NCBI RefSeq assembly: GCF_000372865.1
Contig: NZ_KB889965.1
Coordinates: forward strand, 2,897,450-2,961,449
DNA: 64,000 nucleotides
Direction: 5' to 3'
Origin: Methylosarcina fibrata AML-C10
GTDB lineage: Bacteria; Pseudomonadota; Gammaproteobacteria; Methylococcales; Methylomonadaceae
Shown: positions 59,427 through 64,000 of the stretch, one piece after another
Position numbering within the stretch: position 1 is the stretch's first letter
How the letters are laid out: the number at the start of each line of letters is the position of its first letter
Made by a program: the position numbers and the translations under genes
Notes under the pieces: generated by a model
What the model saw: the letters and a program-made list of their open reading frames with translations, nothing else
Told to the model about the DNA's origin: nothing
Database searches by the model: none

Positions 59427-60743
59427 CATTACTGTCCGGTTAAGAACGGTCTGAAATCGCTATAAGCCATGATTTTCAAGATCTCCAGCGCAATAAAAAG
59501 TGGTGTCGATTTGAACGAAGATTTGGTGCAACCTTCCGGCTTTTGCCCGGGAGGCGGCAATGAATACTGGCAAGACTTTGTTTGCCCAACTCATGGACTT
59601 TTTGCCATGGACCACATTCACGCGCATCGTCGACCGTTACGACGGCAACCGTCGGGTACGAACCTTTTCGTGCGCCGAACATTACCGAGTGATGGCCTTT
59701 GCGCAACTGACCTACCGGGAAAGCCTGCGCGACATCGAAGCCAGTTTGTCGGCGCAAGCCCACAAGCTCTACCACCTGGGGTTCCGGGAACCCGTGCGGC
59801 GCTCGACTCTGGCCGACGCCAACGAAACACGCGATTGGCGGATCTACGCGGAATTTGCTCAGCGGTTGATTGCTCATGCGCGAACACTCTACGCCCAGGA
59901 AGACTTGGGATTGGAACTGACGAACACGGTCTATGCGTTGGACTCGACCACGATCGACTTGTGCCTGTCGGTGTTTCCTTGGGCCTTGTTCCGATCCACC
60001 AAGTCGGCGGTCAAAATGCACACTTTGCTTGACCTTCGGGGCAACATTCCGAGTTTCATCCATATCTCTGACGGCAAGCTGCATGATGTCCATGCGCTCG
60101 ATCTGTTGTTGCCCGAAGCCGGCGCCATCTATGTGATGGACCGGGGTTATATCGATTTTGCCAGACTCCATGCGCTGCACCGTGCGGGCGGTTTCTTTGT
60201 GACCCGTGCCAAAACCAACCTGGCTGCGCACCGCGTCTACTCCCATCCGGTGGACCGAGAAACCGGCTTGGTGTGCGACCAGACCATCGCGCTGGACGGC
60301 TTCTACACCCAGAAAGACTATCCCGATCATTTGCGCCGTATCCGTTTTAACGACCTCGACAACGGCAAGCGTTTGATCTTTCTGAGCAACCACTTCGAGT
60401 TACCGGCACTGACGATCTGCCTGCTCTATAAAAGCAGGTGGCAAGTTGAACTGTTTTTCAAATGGATCAAGCAGCATCTTCGCATCAAACAATTCTATGG
60501 AACCTCCGAGAACGCCGTAAAAACCCAAATCTGGATTGCCGTTTCGGTCTATGTGCTGGTTGCCATTATCAAGAAACGACTCAATTTGGAGGCTTCCCTG
60601 TACACTTTGTTACAGATTTTATCAGTCACTCTGTTTGAAAAAATCTCATTACAACAGGCACTTGTGAATTCACAACACAAATCCAGCAGCTCGGATTTCG
60701 ATAACCAATTAGATTTATTTAACTTTTAAACCGGACAGTAGTG
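59427..60743 (+). mobile_element. IS4-family insertion sequence with 9-bp target duplication (1317 bp)
   Basis: The ends read CATTACTGTCCGGTT and, in reverse, CACTACTGTCCGGTT, imperfect terminal repeats of about 15 bp with one mismatch. ACCCCTGGT is present on both sides (59418-59426 and 60744-60752), a 9-bp target duplication. The element carries one transposase gene. Intact ends, gene and duplication show recent transposition into the receptor. Confidence 0.9.
59560..60729 (+). CDS. IS4-family transposase (389 aa)
   Basis: N-terminal DUF4372-type region (FAQLMDFLPWTTFTRIVDRY, FSCAEHYRVMAFAQLTYRES), then the DDE core: VYALDSTTIDLCLSVF, IYVMDRGYIDFARLHAL, and YKSRWQVELFFKWIK, the IS4 signature Y-x2-R-x3-E-x6-K. 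ATG at 59560 with GGAGG before it. It differs from the transposase at 41790. Complete and probably active. Confidence 0.94.
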   Translation: MNTGKTLFAQLMDFLPWTTFTRIVDRYDGNRRVRTFSCAEHYRVMAFAQLTYRESLRDIEASLSAQAHKLYHLGFREPVRRSTLADANETRDWRIYAEFAQRLIAHARTLYAQEDLGLELTNTVYALDSTTIDLCLSVFPWALFRSTKSAVKMHTLLDLRGNIPSFIHISDGKLHDVHALDLLLPEAGAIYVMDRGYIDFARLHALHRAGGFFVTRAKTNLAAHRVYSHPVDRETGLVCDQTIALDGFYTQKDYPDHLRRIRFNDLDNGKRLIFLSNHFELPALTICLLYKSRWQVELFFKWIKQHLRIKQFYGTSENAVKTQIWIAVSVYVLVAIIKKRLNLEASLYTLLQILSVTLFEKISLQQALVNSQHKSSSSDFDNQLDLFNF

Positions 60744-61748
60744 ACCCCTGGTGCGAACTTTACCCAGAATTGGTACGGCTTGTATTTCCAGGATCAGATC
60801 AAGTTCCCATTCAACATCTACGGCAACGTCGGTGTCCGCTACGACAATGCCACCACTCAAAACAATAGGAATGGCTTAGCAACAGACGATGATCATGTCA
60901 GCCCGCGCGGCGGCTTATTGTGGAAACCGCTGCAATGGTTGTCCGTGTACGGCAGTTATAGCCAAAACTTTGGCGCCTCCAACAATATGTGGAGTGCACC
61001 GGGGCAACAACTGTTGCCGCCGCAAACCGCGGAGCAATGGGAATTGGGCGCAAAAACCGAATTTTTCGGTGGTAGGTTGACGGCCAGTTACGCCTATTTC
61101 GACCTAACCAAGCAAAACCTCCCGGTTCCCGATCCCAAGCATTATCCGTTGATGATAACCAGTGGCGAACAGGAAAGTCGAGGGCATGAGTTGGAACTGG
61201 CCGGAGAAATTTTACCCGGCTGGCGAGCAGTTGCCGCGTATACGCATCTGTCCTACGCTAATATCAACTTGGGGTGGAACGGCGGCGTTGGCGACGACAC
61301 CGGGAACCGTTTGTTCAACGCGCCGCGTAATTACGGTAGTTTGTGGAATACCTACGAATTCCAGAACGCAAGCCTGCGCGGACTCAAAGTGGGCGGCGGC
61401 ATCATCGCCTCCAGCCAAAGCCAAGGCAACAATAATAACGACTTCCAGTTGCCCGGTTATGTCACGCTTAATCTGATGTCGAGCTACAACACGAAAATCA
61501 ACGGCAAATCGGTCACTTTCCAAATCAATGCCAATAATTTGCTCGACAAAACTTACTATCCCGGGTCGAATTCGTGGAGCATGATTGGCGTTGGCACTCC
61601 GCGTACCTTTCTGGGATCCGTAAGGCTTGAGTTTTAACCTTTCCGAATGAAAATCGACCGAAGCAGAACCGTAGATAGGGGTGGCTCTGAGAGCCCCGAC
61701 GTTTCTCGGGCCGGCGCTCTGTTAGAGTTCGCTGCGTTTTACTGGTTT

Positions 61749-61853
61749 ACTGGTTCCCAACGTCTACGTTGGGAACCAGTTTCGCCAAGCTCCAGCTTGG
61801 CGAAGCGGAAAGCTGGAGCTTCCACGCGGCATTCCCAAGCAGGAGCTTGGGAA
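61749..61853. repeat. Cluster of three palindromes
   Basis: ACTGGTTCCCAACG (61749-61762) pairs with 61767-61780, TTCGCCAAGC (61781-61790) with 61795-61804, and TTCCCAAGC (61832-61840) with 61845-61853. All are perfect. They lie in the 415-bp gap 61638-62052 after the receptor, which shows no gene. They belong to the dispersed GTTCCCA palindrome type also seen at 24720. Confidence 0.6.
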
Positions 61854-62052
61854 CGAGGGGAAGCAGGAAAGCCCGTAGGCTGGGATGAACCTCGTGAATC
61901 CCAGCCTCAAGGTCGGTCTATTGATTGCCGGCGTTATGCCGGCAATCAAAACGGACGTTTAGCGGCTAGCCCGGAAATACGCCATATCCGGAACCTTCGG
62001 CGGGCCGGCTTTGTCTCAGTCGGGTTTCCCCTACGTCTTCGGAGAGAGGCTC

Positions 62053-62565
62053 ATGCCCGGATCAACTTTCAGATCCCTGCTTCTGCTTGCTCTCCTGAAC
62101 GGCGCGCCGGCCTTCGCCGAAGTCACGATCCGCTTCGAACCCGTGGAACGCTACACCGATCTGGGTCTCAGCGGCGCCGCCACGCCGGCCGTTCAGGAGA
62201 GTCTTTTGAAACAGCTTGAAAAACACCTCAGACAGCTCGGCGAACAGTATCTGCCGAAAAGCGATACGCTGGTGATTGCAATCCAGGACGTCGACATGGC
62301 CGGCGCGATGGAGCCCTGGCGCTCGCCCAACTTGATCAATACCCGCATCATCCGCGACATCTACCCGCCGCGATTCACTTTGCATTACCTCTGGCGCGAC
62401 CAAGCCGGCCGGTCCAAAGCCGACCGCGAGGAAACGCTGACCGACCTGAATTATCTGATGCGGCTGGATGCCGCCCGCTACCTGAACAACGACCCTTTGC
62501 GCTACGAAAAAGCGCTGTTGGATCGCTGGTTCCGGGAGACGTTTGCGGCAAAGCCCAAGCAGTGA
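62053..62565 (+). CDS. DUF3016 protein, exported, function unknown (170 aa)
   Basis: Signal peptide about 1-22 (FRSLLLLALLNGAPAFAEV). Then VTIRFEPVERYTDLGLSG, LLKQLEKHLRQLGEQYLP, DTLVIAIQDVDMAGAMEPW and FTLHYLWRDQAG, the pattern of DUF3016, a periplasmic family of unknown role. The ATG at 62053 fits the signal peptide; the frame is open from 62011. No functional link to the iron modules is visible. Confidence 0.82.
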   Translation: MPGSTFRSLLLLALLNGAPAFAEVTIRFEPVERYTDLGLSGAATPAVQESLLKQLEKHLRQLGEQYLPKSDTLVIAIQDVDMAGAMEPWRSPNLINTRIIRDIYPPRFTLHYLWRDQAGRSKADREETLTDLNYLMRLDAARYLNNDPLRYEKALLDRWFRETFAAKPKQ

Positions 62566-62597
62566 ATCCGCGTGCGTCCCCTGTCTTGTCGTTGAGG

Positions 62598-62645
62598 TAG
62601 GCGATATGCCGCAGTGGCGGGTTTCGTTTTATGGCATATCACACA
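62598..62645. promoter_or_regulatory. Operator-like 13-bp pair with wider spacing (site L)
   Basis: A minus-strand copy GGCATATCGCCTA (62598-62610) faces a plus-strand copy GGCATATCACACA (62633-62645). Read as direct repeats, GCGATATGCCGCA (62601) and the second copy are 32 bp apart, one helical turn more than elsewhere. It lies 116-163 bp before the sigma ATG at 62761. Confidence 0.5.
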
Positions 62646-62760
62646 GTCTGTTCGCAGCGCCCGGCCTCTCCCATGGACATACCCTTGATTTGAAAGACGA
62701 TTCCCGGCATGGCGCGATCCTTGCTGAAAATCCTGTCTGTCGCTGTCTACAGGATATCCC

Positions 62761-63354
62761 ATGTCTCACACTCTGCTGTTTACGGCTTTTCAGGAGTCGA
62801 GCCTCGGCTACGAGGAAAACGGCGCGCGCCATCCCGACAAAGAAGCCGTGCAGGTCGAGCAACTGTACATGACGCACCATGCCTCCCTGAAAAAATTCGT
62901 GCTGAGCCGCACCCGTTCCCGGGAGCAGACCGAAGTCATTCTGCAGGAGGTGTATTTGCGCCTGATGGAGATCAGCGACCTGTCGGCAATCGTCAACCCC
63001 GGCGCCTACCTGAAAAGGATGGCGAATAATCTGTGGATAGACCTGCAACGCCGGCAACAACTCAGGCAAAAGCACATGACCGACGAGCCGATGGAAGACG
63101 TCGCCCTGGAAGTGGCCGAAACCCAGGCCGCCGTTTTCGAGCAGGTCCATCACGCTCAATTGCTGGCAGCTTATCAACAATTGCTGCGGGAATTACCGCC
63201 GCCGGCCGGCGAGGTATTGCTGCTTTATCAACTGGAAGGATTGAGCCATCGGGAAATTGCTCAAAAATTCGGCAAATCGAAAAGCTGGGTCGAAAAAACC
63301 ATCGCCCAAGCTTTGCTGTACTGCCGGGAAACATTGCAGGGGCTGGACAACTGA
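62761..63354 (+). CDS. FecI-type ECF sigma factor with N-terminal extension (197 aa)
   Basis: An extension of about 30 residues (HTLLFTAFQESSLGYEEN) precedes region 2 (REQTEVILQEVYLRLMEIS and KRMANNLWIDLQRRQQLRQKH). Region 4 is LPPPAGEVLLLYQLEGLS with the helix-turn-helix KFGKSKSWVEKTIAQAL. It is the most divergent of the eleven sigma factors here (PPPAG where others have PPRCR). ATG at 62761. It leads a module whose FecR begins at 63527 and whose receptor is expected beyond the window. Confidence 0.9.
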   Translation: MSHTLLFTAFQESSLGYEENGARHPDKEAVQVEQLYMTHHASLKKFVLSRTRSREQTEVILQEVYLRLMEISDLSAIVNPGAYLKRMANNLWIDLQRRQQLRQKHMTDEPMEDVALEVAETQAAVFEQVHHAQLLAAYQQLLRELPPPAGEVLLLYQLEGLSHREIAQKFGKSKSWVEKTIAQALLYCRETLQGLDN

Positions 63355-63526
63355 GCCTGCCGCACAGCATCCGCCCGGCATGGGATGTTCCTCGCCTTTT
63401 CGCGGGACAATCGCATTCGGTTCGAGTAAACTTCAGCCATTCCCAAAAACCATCCGAAGCCCTTCCTCGGGCGGACGGCAATATTCTTTCACATTGGTTC
63501 TGCGGACGAACAATGACTCTTGCTTG

Positions 63527-64000
63527 ATGAATACCGACCCTCCCCACGATAACCGCATTCAGGCCACGGCGGCCGCCTGGGTGGCCAGGCTGGCTTCACG
63601 CGAAGTCAGCGCCGGGGAGCGCGAGCAGTTCAACCGGTGGATCGCGGCATCGCCCGCTCACCGCGCCGCGTTTTTCGCCCTGCGCGCGCACTGGCAGGGG
63701 CTCAACGAAGCGGTTCGACTGGGGGCGGCGCCGAAGCGGCAACGCTCATGCCATCGCGGCCTGGCGGTGGCAGCGAGCCTCGTGCTGGCTGTGCTGCTGT
63801 ATGCGCTGCATCCTGCGCTCGAGGATTACTGGCTGGCCGATCACGTCACGGCGGCCGGCGAACAAAAAAACCTGATTCTGGCCGACGGCAGCACCGTCGT
63901 CATGAACACCGGCACCGCGCTGGCGGTCGAGTTCGATGCCGGGACGCGGCGCATCCGTCTGCTGCACGGCGAGGCGGAGTTCATCGTCGCCCACGACCCG
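63527..64000 (+). CDS. FecR-type anti-sigma/sigma regulator, cut by window edge
   Basis: The first 158 codons are present. DUF4880 region (AAAWVARLASREVSAGEREQ, FNRWIAASPAHRAAFFALR), a membrane helix near GLAVAASLVLAVLLYAL and the start of the FecR domain (LADGSTVVMNTGTALAV, LLHGEAEFIVAHDP). The ATG at 63527 follows the sigma by about 170 bp. The C-terminus lies outside the window. Confidence 0.9.
   Translation, partial: MNTDPPHDNRIQATAAAWVARLASREVSAGEREQFNRWIAASPAHRAAFFALRAHWQGLNEAVRLGAAPKRQRSCHRGLAVAASLVLAVLLYALHPALEDYWLADHVTAAGEQKNLILADGSTVVMNTGTALAVEFDAGTRRIRLLHGEAEFIVAHDP

Larger units (their letters stand above)
57819..61637 (+). pseudogene. TonB-dependent ferri-siderophore receptor split by an IS4 element
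   Basis: The N-terminal part has a signal peptide, an STN domain (FDFAIAKGSLSSALLQFSET to GSGSVTLER), TonB-box-like GAVTVTG, linker DPYNPNYNRTNAFTATKLD, and plug motif QIEVLKGPGSILFGRNEPGG. At 59426 the frame enters an IS and stops at 59465. The rest of the barrel resumes at 60753 (FTQNWYGLYFQDQIKFPF) and ends VRLEF at 61637. Removing the IS and one 9-bp target copy rejoins VYTPGANF exactly in frame, giving about 830 residues with no other damage, so the insertion is recent. The ATG at 57819 has GGAG upstream. Barrel subgroup as at 11981. Confidence 0.93.

Noticed and set aside
1-64000. CRISPR arrays, tRNA, rRNA and riboswitches
   Set aside because: No regularly spaced repeats, cloverleaf sequences or known riboswitch cores were seen. 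The recurring 13-mers are in pairs at promoters, not in arrays.

Overview
The window is about 57% GC by eye, almost fully coding, and reads as a gammaproteobacterial chromosome. An octaheme hydroxylamine-oxidoreductase gene with a HaoB-like partner, next to an MlaA lipoprotein, fits a methane- or ammonia-oxidising gammaproteobacterium, most likely a Methylococcales methanotroph. That placement is an inference; no rRNA, tRNA or methane monooxygenase gene is present to fix it.

The window is dominated by cell-surface-signalling iron-uptake modules. I count 11 ECF sigma factors of the FecI type, 11 FecR anti-sigma regulators (the last cut by the window edge) and 10 TonB-dependent receptors with an N-terminal STN signalling domain (the first cut by the edge, the last split by an IS). 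The usual order is sigma, FecR, receptor, sometimes followed by a PepSY inner-membrane protein. A stand-alone tonB lies among them. The expected logic is that a ferri-siderophore loads the outer-membrane receptor, the STN domain signals to periplasmic FecR, FecR releases FecI-type sigma, and sigma transcribes the receptor. TonB supplies energy and the PepSY proteins probably handle the ferri-siderophore at the inner membrane.

Layout: 1-7146 two modules on the minus strand separated by a plus-strand Uma2 nuclease gene; 7450-16282 two more minus-strand modules; 16691-22095 a module with PepSY; 22350-23141 tonB; 23453-27310 a receptor-PepSY pair with no sigma of its own; 27529-28700 two decayed toxin-antitoxin modules; 28863-33429 a module whose receptor is a GC mosaic; 33804-39517 a receptor-PepSY pair divergent from its likely sigma/FecR pair; 39800-41369 an orphan sigma/FecR pair; 41653-43271 an IS4-family element and a transposase remnant; 43416-47611 another module; 48218-52883 a membrane protein, mlaA, haoB and haoA; 53217-61637 a plus-strand module interrupted by a group II intron, a VapBC module and an IS4 element inside the receptor; 62053-62565 a DUF3016 protein; 62761-64000 the start of another module.

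The most unusual observation is a repeated 13-bp element, roughly GKCAWATSMCRCA, that occurs as a tandem pair offset by 21 or 22 bp upstream of nearly every sigma gene and also upstream of tonB. It looks like a helically phased operator for one shared regulator above all these modules. AraC-family proteins bind with this geometry, but none is encoded in the window. Ten receptor starts also share an A/T tract 50-120 nt upstream that may mark the ECF-sigma promoter.
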